From the NCBI RefSeq assembly GCF_014200505.1, contig NZ_JACHBX010000004.1:434001-498000 (forward strand): a stretch of DNA of 64,000 nucleotides, read 5' to 3'. Positions within the stretch are counted from its first letter, which is position 1. Each line of letters opens with the position of its first letter. Of the stretch, positions 13,241-23,162 are shown piece by piece. The notes beneath the pieces are model-generated. The model worked only from the letters and a program-made list of their open reading frames with translations. It was not told the origin of the DNA and ran no database searches. A program made the translations under genes and the position numbers. Origin of the DNA: Massilia aurea (GTDB taxonomy: Bacteria; Pseudomonadota; Gammaproteobacteria; Burkholderiales; Burkholderiaceae_D).

Positions 13241-14623
13241 ATGGTCGCTCTCTCCAAAACGATTTTCAAGGCCTACGATATTCGCGGCATCATCGACAAG
13301 ACCCTGGACGCCGGCATCGCGCGTCATATCGGTCGTGCCTTCGGCGCCGCCGCGCTGACCAAGGGAGAGAGCCGTGTCGTAATCGGCCGCGATGGCCGCC
13401 TGTCCGGCCCTGAACTGGCCGGCGCCTTGAGCGAAGGCTTGCGTGACGCTGGCGTCGACGTGATCGACCTGGGCATGGTCGCCACGCCAATGGTCTATTT
13501 CGGCACCAACGTGCTCGACACCCGCTCGGGCATCATGGTCACCGGCAGCCACAACCCGCCTGACTACAACGGCTTCAAGATGGTCCTGGCCGGCGAAGCC
13601 ATTTACGGCGACGCCATCACCGGTCTGCACGACAGCATCGCCGCGTATGACGGCGCGATCGCAGCGCAGCGCGGCGGCTACAGCACGCACGACATCCGCG
13701 CTGCCTACCTCGAGCGCATCATCGGCGACGTCAAGCTGGCGCGCCCGATCAAGATCGCGGTCGACTGCGGCAACGGCGTGGCCGGTGCGTTCGCGGGCGA
13801 CCTGTATCGCGGCATGGGCGCCGAAGTGGTCGAGCTGTTCTGCGAGGTCGACGGCACGTTCCCGAACCACCATCCTGACCCGGCGCACCCGGAAAACCTG
13901 CAAGACCTGATCCGCGCGCTGCAAGAAACCGACGCCGAAATCGGCCTGGCCTTCGACGGCGACGGCGACCGCCTCGGCATCGTCACCAAGGATGGCCAGA
14001 TCATCTTCCCGGACCGCCAGATGATGCTGTTCGCGGCCGACGTGCTGTCGCGCGTGCCTGGTGGCGAGATCCTGTATGACGTCAAGTGCACGCGCCACCT
14101 GGCGCCGTACATCGAGCAGCATGGCGGCAAGCCTCTGATGTGGAAAACGGGCCACTCGCTGGTCAAGGCCAAGCTGAAGGAAACCGGCGCGCCGCTGGGC
14201 GGCGAGATGAGCGGCCATATCTTCTTCAAGGAGCGCTGGTACGGCTTCGACGACGGCATGTATGCCGGCGCGCGCATGCTCGAGATCCTGACGAAGCAGC
14301 AGGATCCGTCGGCGCTGCTCAACAGCCTGCCAATGGCCAGTAGCACCCCGGAACTGCACCTGCAGCTGCAAGAGGGCGAGAACTTCACGCTGATCGACCA
14401 CCTGCGCGCCAACGCCACGTTCCCGACGTCCGAAAAAATCAACGACATCGACGGCCTGCGCGTCGAGTACGCCGATGGCTTCGGCTTGGCCCGTTCGTCG
14501 AACACGACGCCGGTCGTCGTGCTGCGCTTCGAAGGCGAATCGCCGGAAGCACTGGCGCGCATCCAGGCCGAGTTCAAGACCGTGATCCTGGCCGCCAAGC
14601 CAGATGCCGACCTGCCGTTCTGA
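13241..14623 (+). CDS. manB: Phosphomannomutase / phosphoglucomutase
   Basis: Alpha-D-phosphohexomutase of the AlgC/ManB type, 460 aa, interconverting hexose 6- and 1-phosphates for nucleotide-sugar supply to LPS and exopolysaccharide. FKAYDIRG opens the protein. The phosphoserine loop is TGSHNPPDYNGFK, the metal loop is DGDGDRLG, and the sugar-binding GGEMSGH follows. ATG 13241 has AGGAAAC upstream; the longer frame from 12986 runs through non-coding hairpins. waaC starts 10 bp downstream, so the two are probably coexpressed for core oligosaccharide synthesis. Confidence 0.93.
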   Translation: MVALSKTIFKAYDIRGIIDKTLDAGIARHIGRAFGAAALTKGESRVVIGRDGRLSGPELAGALSEGLRDAGVDVIDLGMVATPMVYFGTNVLDTRSGIMVTGSHNPPDYNGFKMVLAGEAIYGDAITGLHDSIAAYDGAIAAQRGGYSTHDIRAAYLERIIGDVKLARPIKIAVDCGNGVAGAFAGDLYRGMGAEVVELFCEVDGTFPNHHPDPAHPENLQDLIRALQETDAEIGLAFDGDGDRLGIVTKDGQIIFPDRQMMLFAADVLSRVPGGEILYDVKCTRHLAPYIEQHGGKPLMWKTGHSLVKAKLKETGAPLGGEMSGHIFFKERWYGFDDGMYAGARMLEILTKQQDPSALLNSLPMASSTPELHLQLQEGENFTLIDHLRANATFPTSEKINDIDGLRVEYADGFGLARSSNTTPVVVLRFEGESPEALARIQAEFKTVILAAKPDADLPF

Positions 14624-14633
14624 GGATACGCGC

Positions 14634-15614
14634 TTGAAGATCCTGCTCGTGCGCGTGTCGTCGCTGGGCGACGTGCTGCATAACCTGCCGATGGTGGCCG
14701 ACCTGCTGCGTGAGCATCCGGGCGCCACGATCGACTGGGTGGTCGAAGAGGGTTACGTGAGCCTCGTGCGCCTGAATCCCCATGTGCGCAAGATCATCCC
14801 GTGGTCGCTGCGCCGCTGGCGCAAGAGCCTGGGCAAGCAAGAAACGCGGGCTGAAATCCGCGCGTTCTTCCGCACGCTGCGCGAAGACGAATACGACTAC
14901 GTGTTCGACACCCAGGGTCTGCTCAAGACCGGCATCATCATGGGCGCGGCGCGCGTGCGCAAGGGTGGTAAAAAAGTCGGCCTGGCCAACGGCAGTGAAG
15001 GCTCGGGCTATGAAGGCATCTCGCGCATCTTCCATACCGACAGCATCCCGTTGAATCCGCGCACCCATGCCGTGGCACGCGGGCGCATGGTCGCGGGCGC
15101 TGCGCTCGACTACAGCGTCGACTCGGCCCCCGAGTTTGGGTTGCCGGCGCCAACGCCAGCCACGCGGCCGGCGTTTTTGCCGCACGACGACTACGCGGTC
15201 TTTTTCCATGGCACGGCGCGCGCGGCCAAGAAGTGGGCGGATGCCAACTGGATCGCACTGGGCGCGGCGCTCGCACCGATGCCGGTGCTGCTGCCATGGG
15301 GCTCGCAGGCCGAACACGAGGATGCCCAGGCGCTGGCGGCAGCGATTCCCAATGCCCGCGTGCTGCCAAAACTGTCGATGATGGATGCTGTTCTGCTGGC
15401 GCAGCATGCGCGCCTTGCAGTGGGCGTCGACACGGGCCTGACCCATATCGCCGCCGCCTTCGTGCGGCCGACGATCGAAATCTACTGCGATTCGCCGAAG
15501 TGGAAGACCGAGGGCAACTGGTCCGATTGCATCGTCAACCTGGGCGACCTGGGCGCGCCGCCGTCAAGCGCCGACGTCATCGCAGCAGCACGGCGCCTGC
15601 TGGCGCCGGCATGA
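14634..15614 (+). CDS. waaC: Lipopolysaccharide heptosyltransferase I
   Basis: GT9 glycosyltransferase adding the first L-glycero-D-manno-heptose to Kdo2-lipid A. The N-terminal VRVSSLGDVLHNLP and late GVDTGLTHIAAAF motifs are diagnostic. The start is a TTG at 14634 (LKILLVRVSS) with GAGG eight bases upstream, giving 326 aa. It follows manB by 10 bp and precedes waaA by a single base, forming an inner-core LPS operon; gmhB for its donor sugar is encoded 4 kb away on the other strand. Confidence 0.93.
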   Translation: MKILLVRVSSLGDVLHNLPMVADLLREHPGATIDWVVEEGYVSLVRLNPHVRKIIPWSLRRWRKSLGKQETRAEIRAFFRTLREDEYDYVFDTQGLLKTGIIMGAARVRKGGKKVGLANGSEGSGYEGISRIFHTDSIPLNPRTHAVARGRMVAGAALDYSVDSAPEFGLPAPTPATRPAFLPHDDYAVFFHGTARAAKKWADANWIALGAALAPMPVLLPWGSQAEHEDAQALAAAIPNARVLPKLSMMDAVLLAQHARLAVGVDTGLTHIAAAFVRPTIEIYCDSPKWKTEGNWSDCIVNLGDLGAPPSSADVIAAARRLLAPA

Positions 15615-15615
15615 C

Positions 15616-16902
15616 ATGAACCGCACGCTGTACTCAAGCCTCTGGTGGCTGGCCATGCCGGCGGTGCTGGGCCGGCTATGGTGGCGCGGGCGCAAGGAGC
15701 CGGGCTATCGCGCGCACTGGGACGAGCGCCTGTCCCTTGGCGGCCCCACTGCCGGCGAGCGGCCCACGATCATGGTGCATGCGGTGTCGGTGGGCGAGAC
15801 GCGCGCCAGCGAGCCGCTGGTCGATGCGCTGCTGCTGGCGTATCCCGAGTGCCGCATCCTGCTGACCCACATGACGCCGACCGGCCGCGCCACTGGGCGC
15901 GACCTGTTTGCGCGCCACGGCGAGCGCGTCGTGCAGGCCTACCTGCCATACGACACGGGATGGATGACGACCCGCTTCCTGCGCCGTTATCGCCCGCGCG
16001 CTTGCATCCTGATGGAGACCGAGGTCTGGCCCAACCTGATCCACGCCTGCACGCGGCAAAACGTGCCAATCGTGCTGGCCAATGCGCGCCTGTCCGAACG
16101 CTCGCTCAAGCGGGGCCGCAAGGCCGGCGCCGTGATGCTCGAGGCCGCGCGCTCGTTCACGATGGTGGCGGCGCAGACCGACGCCGATGCGGCGCGCATT
16201 GTGTCGCTGGGCGCGCCAAACGTCGTCGTCACCGGCAGCGTCAAGTTCGACATCGTGCCGCCGCCGAGCGCGCTGGAGAAGGGCGCCTGGCTGCGCACGC
16301 GCATCGATGGCGCGGGGCGCCGCCCGGTGTTTTTGTGCGCGAGCACGCGCGAAGGCGAAGAAGCGCTGATCCTGGAAGCGTGGCGGCAGAACCGCGACAA
16401 GCCGCAGAACGCACTGCTGCTGCTGGTGCCGCGCCATCCGCAGCGCTTTGATGACGTGGCGAAGCTGGTCGAGGCAGGCGGTTTGACGCTTGCGCGCCGC
16501 TCGCAGCTCGATGCTGACAACACCGCCGGCATCGACGCCGACGTGCTGTTGGGTGACTCAATGGGCGAGATGTTCGCCTATTACGCCGCCTGCGACTGCG
16601 CCTATATCGGCGGCAGCCTGCTGCCGCTGGGCGGCCAGAACCTGATCGAAGCCTGCGCACTGGGCAAGCCGGTGCTGGTGGGCGAACACACGTTCAACTT
16701 TCTGGACGCGACGATCGATGCGGTCGATGGCGGCGCTGCCTTGCGCGTGCCCGACGCCGACGCGCTCGTCAGGGAAGCCGCGCGGCTGCTGCACGACGAT
16801 GCGGCGCGCGGGGCGATGGGCGCCAGGGCGCTGGCGTTTGCCGGTCGCCACCGCGGGGCAACCCTGCGCACTGTTGAACTCGTGCAACGGCTTATTGGGT
16901 AG
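15616..16902 (+). CDS. waaA: 3-deoxy-D-manno-octulosonic acid (Kdo) transferase
   Basis: Inner-membrane GT30 enzyme that attaches Kdo to lipid IVA. It has an N-terminal membrane anchor, then VHAVSVGETRASEPLV, the METEVWPN acceptor-site motif, TGSVKFD, and the C-terminal GGSLLPLGGQNLIEACALG nucleotide-sugar motif. Its 428 aa are normal for WaaA. It is coupled to waaC by one base. Confidence 0.95.
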   Translation: MNRTLYSSLWWLAMPAVLGRLWWRGRKEPGYRAHWDERLSLGGPTAGERPTIMVHAVSVGETRASEPLVDALLLAYPECRILLTHMTPTGRATGRDLFARHGERVVQAYLPYDTGWMTTRFLRRYRPRACILMETEVWPNLIHACTRQNVPIVLANARLSERSLKRGRKAGAVMLEAARSFTMVAAQTDADAARIVSLGAPNVVVTGSVKFDIVPPPSALEKGAWLRTRIDGAGRRPVFLCASTREGEEALILEAWRQNRDKPQNALLLLVPRHPQRFDDVAKLVEAGGLTLARRSQLDADNTAGIDADVLLGDSMGEMFAYYAACDCAYIGGSLLPLGGQNLIEACALGKPVLVGEHTFNFLDATIDAVDGGAALRVPDADALVREAARLLHDDAARGAMGARALAFAGRHRGATLRTVELVQRLIG

Positions 16903-16952
16903 GTTTTGTTACCATTCCCATCTGCACGCTACAAAACTAAAGGGGATGCGCC

Positions 16953-17507
16953 ATGTTGTCATTGAATCGCGCGACACCGGGCAGTGATGGAGAGCCAGTG
17001 TCTCTTCGGGTCCAGGAAGGGGTAGTCGACACGCTGGGAACGATCCTGGGCTCAGGCCCGGCCGACCACGCGCCGGCAAAGCAGCAAACGGCAAGCGTGC
17101 TGCCGCTCGATGCATTGCATTTTTTCGTCCGCTATTCGCTGAGCGAATACGTCAGCTTCATGTGGCAGCACGGGGGCTTCCTGATCCGTCGCCGGCGCGT
17201 GCGCTGGCCTGCCAGCTTTCTGCTGCGCCTGCGCAGCACGCTGAGCGCGGGGCTGAACTTCGTGCTGCTCGGGCGCGGGCGCCGCACCTATGAATTCACC
17301 ATCGACGCGCACGGCATCGTGCGCACCAGTGGTGGCGTCACGCTGATCGAATGGGCCGACGTGGCCGCCGTGCGTACCTACTCGCGCGGCTTCATGATGG
17401 TGCTCAAGCGGGGCACGTTGCCGATCCCGTTTCGTTGCCTGTCGCAGCAACAGACTGCCACCATGCGCGATCTGGCGGCCGCGCGCCATGCATTGAGTCT
17501 GCACTGA
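16953..17507 (+). CDS. YcxB-like domain protein
   Basis: Hypothetical protein of 184 aa. The C-terminal half (YEFTIDAHGIVRTSGG, WADVAAVRTYSRGF, LPIPFRCL) resembles YcxB-like PH-type beta domains found in many small membrane-associated proteins. A basic, partly hydrophobic stretch near residues 65-105 may be a membrane hairpin. The start has AAAGGGGA just upstream. A GTTTTGT/ACAAAAC inverted repeat (16903-16937) lies between it and waaA. Function unknown. Confidence 0.75.
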   Translation: MLSLNRATPGSDGEPVSLRVQEGVVDTLGTILGSGPADHAPAKQQTASVLPLDALHFFVRYSLSEYVSFMWQHGGFLIRRRRVRWPASFLLRLRSTLSAGLNFVLLGRGRRTYEFTIDAHGIVRTSGGVTLIEWADVAAVRTYSRGFMMVLKRGTLPIPFRCLSQQQTATMRDLAAARHALSLH

Positions 17508-17561
17508 TCACGATACTGCGCCGGCGCTGACCGGCGTGAACCAGGCAGGCCAGCGGTCTGT

Positions 17562-18512
17562 CTACTCGTCAAACAATACCGGCATCTGGTGCGACTGCTT
17601 GCGCAGCGCCAGGCGCGCACCATCGTAATCCGGATACACCTCGGCCACCGTCGCCCAGAACGCCGGGCTGTGGTTCATCTCGCGCAGGTGCGCCAGTTCG
17701 TGCGCGACCACGTAATCGATCAGCGCCAGCGGATAGTGGATCAGGCGCCAGTTCAGGCGAATGCTCCCGCCCACCGTGCACGAACCCCAGCGTGAGCCGG
17801 CCGACGACAGCGTGCAGGTTTTGTAGCGCACGTTCAGGCGCGGCGCGTAGTGGTCCAGGCGCTCGGTGAACACCCGCTTGGCCTCTGCCTGGAACCACAG
17901 CTTGACCCGTTCCTTGAGCTGCCATTCGGCCAGCCCTGGCACCACGCCGATTGCCAGTTCGCGCGTGGCTTCATCAAACCGGCAATGGCTGCGCGTGGCC
18001 GGCTCAAGGCGCAGTGTGATTTCGCCGCCCATGAACGGCAGCAGGGCGCCATCGACCCACACGACCGGCGCGCGTTGCTGGCGCAGTTCGCGCCGCTCGC
18101 CCCGTTCGAGCAGCTTGGTGATGATCCAGCGGCTTTTGGCGCGCAGCGCATTCTCGATGTCGTCCTGCGTCACGCGGCGCGGCGCGGTCACGCGCAGGCC
18201 GTCGTCGTCGATCATGAAGCCGATCGAGCGGCGCGACGAACGGCGCAGCGCGTAGTCGACGTAGTGCTGGCCGAGCGCGATGCGTTTGAGGGGAGGGTCT
18301 TGCGGGCCGACGGGCGGCGAAGGAAGCCTGGTGCGGGGCGGCGCCGGCGGCGCCTTGAACAATGGCTGGGACGGCGGCGCCGGCCTGTCGGAAGGCTTGA
18401 GCGCCGCAAAGAATTCTTGTGCAAACAGCTCGAGCTGGTCGCCGTCGATCTTCGACGACGCCGCCGTTTGCTGCGGACGCGAATTCCTGATCTGGGTGCT
18501 AACGTCGCTCAA
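17562..18512 (-). CDS. M48/YgjP-type zinc metallopeptidase (DUF45)
   Basis: Zinc peptidase-like protein of the YgjP/WLM group. The HELAHLREMNHSPAFW segment holds the HExxH zinc site and a downstream His ligand; RYKTCTLSSAGSRWGSC is the family signature before it. The start is taken as a TTG at 18512 that overlaps the plsC stop (TTGA) behind AAAGGTGG; the frame itself runs on upstream into plsC. The product is about 316 aa, with a Pro-rich N-terminal 70 residues that is probably disordered. The substrate is unknown. Confidence 0.85.
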   Translation of the reverse strand: MSDVSTQIRNSRPQQTAASSKIDGDQLELFAQEFFAALKPSDRPAPPSQPLFKAPPAPPRTRLPSPPVGPQDPPLKRIALGQHYVDYALRRSSRRSIGFMIDDDGLRVTAPRRVTQDDIENALRAKSRWIITKLLERGERRELRQQRAPVVWVDGALLPFMGGEITLRLEPATRSHCRFDEATRELAIGVVPGLAEWQLKERVKLWFQAEAKRVFTERLDHYAPRLNVRYKTCTLSSAGSRWGSCTVGGSIRLNWRLIHYPLALIDYVVAHELAHLREMNHSPAFWATVAEVYPDYDGARLALRKQSHQMPVLFDE

Positions 18513-19264
18513 CCACCTTTGTAGGCGTGGGGCGAAATGACGCGCATTTCCGATTCTATCCAATTTTCTACCTCTTGCATCAGGCTGTCAGGGGTATGGC
18601 CTTGCGGCGATATCGGTTTGCCGACCGATACCGTGATCGTTCCGGGCCGTTTGATGAACGAATTCTTGGGCCAGCACTCGCCCGAATTATGCGCGATCGG
18701 CACCACCACTGCCTGGGTCTCGACCGCCAGGCGCGCGCCGCCGCTCTTGTACTTGCCCTTGCGGCCCACCGGGATGCGGGTACCTTCGGGGAACATGATA
18801 ATCCACTGGCCGTCTAGCAGGCGGCGTTTACCGTGGCGCACCACGTGCGAGAACGCGTTCTTGCCCTGCTTGCGGTCGATCGGGATCATGCGCAGCAAAC
18901 CCATGGCCCAGCCGAAGAACGGGATGTACAGGATTTCCTTCTTGAAGACGTAGACCAGGGGACGGGTCAGGTTCGGCAGCAGAAAGATCGTCTCCCACGC
19001 CGACTGGTGCTTCGAGAGCACGATGGCCGGTGCGTCGGGCAGGTTGTCGTAGCCCTTGAATTCGTAGCGGATGCCGCAGATGACGCGCGCGCACCAGATG
19101 ATGAAGACGTTCCAGCGCGAGGTGAACCAGAAGCGCTGATTGTAGGGCAGGGGGGCTGCCAGGAAGCACAGTGAAGCCCAGATGATGGTCGCCACCATCA
19201 TGACGACCGTGAACAGCAGGGAACGCAGAAACAGACTGAAATTACGCAAAGGGGCTCCGGACAA
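18509..19264 (-). CDS. plsC: 1-acyl-sn-glycerol-3-phosphate acyltransferase
   Basis: Makes phosphatidic acid from lysophosphatidic acid at the inner membrane. The 251-aa protein has an N-terminal transmembrane segment (LLFTVVMMVATIIWASLCFL), the catalytic KHQSAWET (HX4D/E-type), IPIDRKQGKN and FPEGTRIPVG motifs. It sits between gmhB (36 bp upstream) and the M48 peptidase (overlapping stop/start), so the three look like one operon. Confidence 0.93.
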   Translation of the reverse strand: MSGAPLRNFSLFLRSLLFTVVMMVATIIWASLCFLAAPLPYNQRFWFTSRWNVFIIWCARVICGIRYEFKGYDNLPDAPAIVLSKHQSAWETIFLLPNLTRPLVYVFKKEILYIPFFGWAMGLLRMIPIDRKQGKNAFSHVVRHGKRRLLDGQWIIMFPEGTRIPVGRKGKYKSGGARLAVETQAVVVPIAHNSGECWPKNSFIKRPGTITVSVGKPISPQGHTPDSLMQEVENWIESEMRVISPHAYKGG

Positions 19265-19300
19265 AACGATCTGGTTATTCTTATCGTGGTGTTGTATTGA

Positions 19301-19873
19301 TTATGACGCCTGGGCAGCGCCAGCACCAGTGGCGCCGGCGGGCTTGAGCAGGGCGCTGACCATCGCGGCCAGGTCCGGGTAGACCTTCGTGCCGGGCGGC
19401 AGGCCGCCCGTCATCTGCGTGCGCTCACCCTTGCCGGTAAGGACCAGATAGGGCGTGCAGCCGCGGTTGAAGCCCGCCTGCAGGTCGCGCAGCGAGTCGC
19501 CCACCGTGGGTACGCCTTTCAGGTTGATCTTGAAGCGCTTGCCGATTTCTTCGAACATGCCCGACTTGGGCTTGCGGCAGTCGCAGGCATCGAGCGCCGC
19601 GTGCGGGCAAAAGAAGATGGCGTCGATGTCGGCGCCTACCAGCTGCGCCGCTGCATGCATCTTGGCGTGGATGGCATTGAGCGTGGCGATGTCAAACAGG
19701 CCGCGCGCGATGCCCGACTGGTTCGTCGCCAGCACCACCCGATAGCCCGCCTGGTTCAGGCGGGCGATGGCCTCGAGCGAGCCGGGGATCGGGATCCACT
19801 CGGCCGGCGACTTGATGAAGTCGGGCGAGTCGTGGTTGATCACGCCGTCCCGGTCGAGAATGATGAGTTTCAT
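19301..19873 (-). CDS. gmhB: D-glycero-beta-D-manno-heptose 1,7-bisphosphate 7-phosphatase
   Basis: HAD-superfamily phosphatase in ADP-heptose synthesis, the donor for WaaC. It begins MKLIILDRDGVINHD with the nucleophile and acid/base Asp pair, then ATNQSGIARG, a Cys-rich zinc loop (CPHAALDACDCRKPKSG) and VGDSLRDLQAG. The 190-aa length fits. An in-frame ATG five codons upstream is possible. It lies 22 bp after glyS, a conserved betaproteobacterial linkage. Confidence 0.94.
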   Translation of the reverse strand: MKLIILDRDGVINHDSPDFIKSPAEWIPIPGSLEAIARLNQAGYRVVLATNQSGIARGLFDIATLNAIHAKMHAAAQLVGADIDAIFFCPHAALDACDCRKPKSGMFEEIGKRFKINLKGVPTVGDSLRDLQAGFNRGCTPYLVLTGKGERTQMTGGLPPGTKVYPDLAAMVSALLKPAGATGAGAAQAS

Positions 19874-19895
19874 CGGGGGTGCCTGCATGCGGTGC

Positions 19896-21992
19896 TTACG
19901 TCGCCAGCTTCGAGATGTCGGCCACGCGGTTCATCATGCCGTGCAACGACGCCAGCAACGCCAGGCGGTTGTTGCGCAGCGCAATGTCGTCGGCCATGAC
20001 CATCACGTCGTTGAAGAACGCGTCGACCGGCTCGCGCAGCTCTGCCAGCGTCTTGAGCGTGCCGGCAAAGTCGCCTGCGGCAAACGCCGCATCGACGGCT
20101 GGCTGCACCCGCGTGACGGCAGCGGCCAGGTCTTTCTCGGCCTGGTCCTGCAGCAGGGCCGGATCGACCGCGCCGGCTTGCGCCAGTGCTTCCTCGTTCT
20201 TCTTGAGGATGTTGGTGATGCGCTTGTTGGCGGCGGCGAGCGAGGCGGCTTCGGGCAGCGCAGCAAACGCCTGCACGGCTTCCAGACGCTGCACGACGTC
20301 GTCGACGCGGTCGGGGTTCTGGGCCAGTACGGCTTCGACTTCGTTCGGCGAGAAGCCGCGGTCGCGCAGCAGGCCGCGCAGGCGGTCGAGCATGAAGGCC
20401 GTGACCTCCGTACTCGGGTCCTTGAACGCCGGCTGGTCGGCAAACGTCGTGACCGCATCGCGCAGCATGTCGGACAGTTCGAGCGGCAGGCGCTTTTCAA
20501 CCAGCATGCGCATGATGCCCAGCGCGTGGCGGCGCAGCGCGAACGGGTCTTTTTCGCCCGTTGGCTGCAGGCCGATGGCCCAGATGCCCACCAGCGTTTC
20601 GAGCTTGTCGGCCAGTGCGACGGCCAGGCCGGTATCGGTGGTCGGCAAGGTGTCGCCGGCAAAGCGCGGCTGGTAGTGCTCGGACGCCGCGCGCGCCACT
20701 TCATCGTGCTCGCCATCGTGGCGCGCGTAGTACGTGCCCATGATGCCTTGCAGTTCCGGGAACTCGCCGACCATGTCGGTCAAGAGGTCGGCCTTCGACA
20801 GGCGCGCGCCGCGTTCGGCGAGCGACGCGTCAAAACCCAGGCGCGTGGCGATGTACATGGCCAGCTTGGTCACGCGCTCGCTGCGTTCGGCCTGCGAGCC
20901 CAGTTTGTTGTGGTACACGACGTTGCTGAGTGCCGGCAGGCGCGACTCGAGCGTTTTCTTCTTGTCCTGCTCGAAGAAGAACTTGGCATCCGACAGGCGC
21001 GGGCGCACGACGCGCTCGTTGCCGCCGACGATCGCGGACGCGTCGTCCGTCGCGATGTTCGACACGATCAGAAAGCGCGAGCGCAGCTTGCCGTCGGCAT
21101 CGGTCAGCGCGAAGTATTTCTGGTTCGTCTGCATCGTCAGGATCAGGCATTCCTGCGGCACGGCCAAAAATTCTTCTTCGAAGCGGCATTCGTACACGAC
21201 CGGCCATTCGACCAGGGCCGCGACTTCATCGAGCAGCGACTCGGGCATCAGGACCTGGTCGGCGCCTGCCTGTTCCAGCAACTGGGCGCGGATGCTGTCC
21301 TTGCGCGCCTGCGGCGACGTGATGACCTTGCCCTCGGTTTCCAGCGTGTTCGCGTACTGATCGGCGTGCGCAATCGTGATGGCGCCGCCATGCGACAGGA
21401 AGCGGTGGCCGGCGGTCTCGCGGCCGGCCGTCAGGCCGAGCAGCGTCAGTGGCAGCACCTGCTCGCCGTGCAGCGCGAGCAGCCGGTGCACCGGGCGCAC
21501 GAACTGCACGGTGTCGCCGTTCGGACGCTGGTAGCTCATGAGCTTCGGGATCGGCAGCTTGCCCACTGCATCCTGCAGCACGTCCTGCAGCGCGCCGGTG
21601 AGCGCACTGCCGGCGGCGGTGTAGGTATAGAAGAAGCTTTCGGTCTTGCCATCCGGGGCGCGTTCGAGCTGGTCGATCGTCAGGTCGGGAAAGCCCAGTG
21701 CCGCCAGCTTCTTGGCCAGCGGCGCACTTGGATTGCCTTCCTTGTCCAGGGCTACCGTCACCGGCAGCACTTTTTCGCGGATCGCTTTGTCAGGTGACGT
21801 ATCGCGCACGTTCGTGATCGAGACGGCCAGGCGGCGTGGCGTGGCGTACGTCGTGACGACGCTGTCGGCTTCGAGGAAGTCGCGCGCTTTGAGGCCATTC
21901 GCGATGCCGGCGGAAAAAGCAGCGCCCAGCTTGACGAGCGCCTTCGGCGGCAGTTCTTCGGTCTGCAGTTCGACGAGGAGTGTTTGGTTCAT
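19896..21992 (-). CDS. glyS: Glycine-tRNA ligase beta subunit
   Basis: Tetrameric (alpha2beta2) bacterial GlyRS beta chain, 698 aa. It opens [15 protein letters not shown], carries [14 protein letters not shown] and [16 protein letters not shown] in the core, the HD-like [11 protein letters not shown] region, and an anticodon-binding C-terminus. The start is at the [11 protein letters not shown]et. glyQ ends 17 bp upstream, so the two subunits are cotranslated from one mRNA. Confidence 0.97.
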   Translation of the reverse strand: MNQTLLVELQTEELPPKALVKLGAAFSAGIANGLKARDFLEADSVVTTYATPRRLAVSITNVRDTSPDKAIREKVLPVTVALDKEGNPSAPLAKKLAALGFPDLTIDQLERAPDGKTESFFYTYTAAGSALTGALQDVLQDAVGKLPIPKLMSYQRPNGDTVQFVRPVHRLLALHGEQVLPLTLLGLTAGRETAGHRFLSHGGAITIAHADQYANTLETEGKVITSPQARKDSIRAQLLEQAGADQVLMPESLLDEVAALVEWPVVYECRFEEEFLAVPQECLILTMQTNQKYFALTDADGKLRSRFLIVSNIATDDASAIVGGNERVVRPRLSDAKFFFEQDKKKTLESRLPALSNVVYHNKLGSQAERSERVTKLAMYIATRLGFDASLAERGARLSKADLLTDMVGEFPELQGIMGTYYARHDGEHDEVARAASEHYQPRFAGDTLPTTDTGLAVALADKLETLVGIWAIGLQPTGEKDPFALRRHALGIMRMLVEKRLPLELSDMLRDAVTTFADQPAFKDPSTEVTAFMLDRLRGLLRDRGFSPNEVEAVLAQNPDRVDDVVQRLEAVQAFAALPEAASLAAANKRITNILKKNEEALAQAGAVDPALLQDQAEKDLAAAVTRVQPAVDAAFAAGDFAGTLKTLAELREPVDAFFNDVMVMADDIALRNNRLALLASLHGMMNRVADISKLAT

Positions 21993-22009
21993 GGTCTGTT
22001 CTGTTCTTA

Positions 22010-22924
22010 TCAAGCAGCGGTGACGTCAGCTTTTGGTACCATCGGGAAGCCCAGCTTTTCGCGCGAGTCGTAATAGGCTTGCGCCACCAGGCGCGACAGC
22101 GTGCGCACGCGGCCGATGTAGGCGGCGCGCTCGGTCACGGAAATGGCGCCGCGCGCGTCCAGCAGGTTGAAGCTGTGCGAGGCCTTCATGATCTGCTCGT
22201 AGGCCGGCAGCGTCAGCGCCAGTTCGACCAGGCGCTTGGCTTCCGATTCGTGGTTGGCGAACGCCTGGAACAGCATCTCGGTGTTGGAGTGTTCGAAGTT
22301 GTAGGTCGACTGCTCGACCTCGTTCTGGTGGAACACGTCGCCATAGCTCAGGCTCTTGGTCTTGCCGTCTTCCTGCCACTCGGTCCAGACCAGGTCGTAC
22401 ACGTTCTCGACGCCCTGCAGGTACATGGCCAGGCGCTCGATGCCGTACGTGATCTCGCCCAGCACCGGCTTGCAATCGAGCCCGCCCACTTGCTGGAAGT
22501 AGGTGAACTGCGTGACTTCCATCCCGTTGAGCCAGACTTCCCAGCCCAGGCCCCAGGCGCCCAGCGTCGGGCTTTCCCAGTCATCCTCGACGAAGCGCAC
22601 ATCGTTCTTCTTCAGGTCCAGGCCCAGTGCCTCGAGCGAACCGAGATACAGGTCGAGGATATTCTCGGGCGCGGGTTTGAGCGCAACCTGGAACTGGTAA
22701 TAGTGCTGGAGGCGGTTCGGGTTCTCGCCGTAACGGCCATCCTTCGGGCGGCGCGATGGCTGCACATAGGCGGCGCGCCATGGCTCCGGGCCGATCGCGC
22801 GCAGGAAGGTACCGGTGTGGAAGGTGCCGGCGCCGACTTCCATGTCGTAGGGCTGGAGCAGTGCGCAACCCTGTTTGTCCCAGTAGGACTGCAGGGTGAG
22901 GATGATTTGCTGGAATGTGAGCAT
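22010..22924 (-). CDS. glyQ: Glycine-tRNA ligase alpha subunit
   Basis: Catalytic alpha chain of the heterotetrameric GlyRS. It begins [20 protein letters not shown] and has [38 protein letters not shown] and [19 protein letters not shown]. The internal start at 22924 matches the conserved N-terminus (304 aa); the frame extends 16 codons further upstream. It is the first gene of glyQ-glyS-gmhB-plsC-M48 peptidase. Confidence 0.96.
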   Translation of the reverse strand: MLTFQQIILTLQSYWDKQGCALLQPYDMEVGAGTFHTGTFLRAIGPEPWRAAYVQPSRRPKDGRYGENPNRLQHYYQFQVALKPAPENILDLYLGSLEALGLDLKKNDVRFVEDDWESPTLGAWGLGWEVWLNGMEVTQFTYFQQVGGLDCKPVLGEITYGIERLAMYLQGVENVYDLVWTEWQEDGKTKSLSYGDVFHQNEVEQSTYNFEHSNTEMLFQAFANHESEAKRLVELALTLPAYEQIMKASHSFNLLDARGAISVTERAAYIGRVRTLSRLVAQAYYDSREKLGFPMVPKADVTAA

Positions 22925-23017
22925 GTCGAGTGGAACGCGGCCCGTGGACCGTGAACGCGGTATGTTTGCCAAATGGCCAATTCTACTGAATTTCTTCCCA
23001 CCTCTGGGAGCTGTTTT

Positions 23018-23162
23018 GCGTAGGGTGGACGGCTACGCCGTCCACGCGGTGATCGATAACGTCAACAAGACGCATAGGTTGACGAAGCCGCTTTCGATTT
23101 CGTCTACCTCGGATCAACCGGTAACCATCACCGCGTGGATGGCAGAGCCATCCACGCTACGC
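23018..23162. repeat. REP/BIME-like inverted-repeat element at the lnt 3' end
   Basis: Two arms of about 40 bp face each other: 23018-23060, reading GCGTAGGGTGGACGGC onward, and 23121-23162, whose complement reads GCGTAGCGTGGATGGC onward. They match at most positions, including a shared CCACGCGGTGAT block. Each arm is itself a hairpin (GTGGACGGC-TAC-GCCGTCCAC in the left one). About 60 bp of other sequence separates them. The right arm contains the lnt stop codon. It looks like a paired REP (BIME) or small non-autonomous element; no transposase is present. Confidence 0.75.

Noticed and set aside
19767..21797. Long plus-strand open frame of over 600 codons
   Set aside because: It is antisense to glyS, Arg/Gln-rich and lacks any domain; long antisense frames are common in high-GC DNA.
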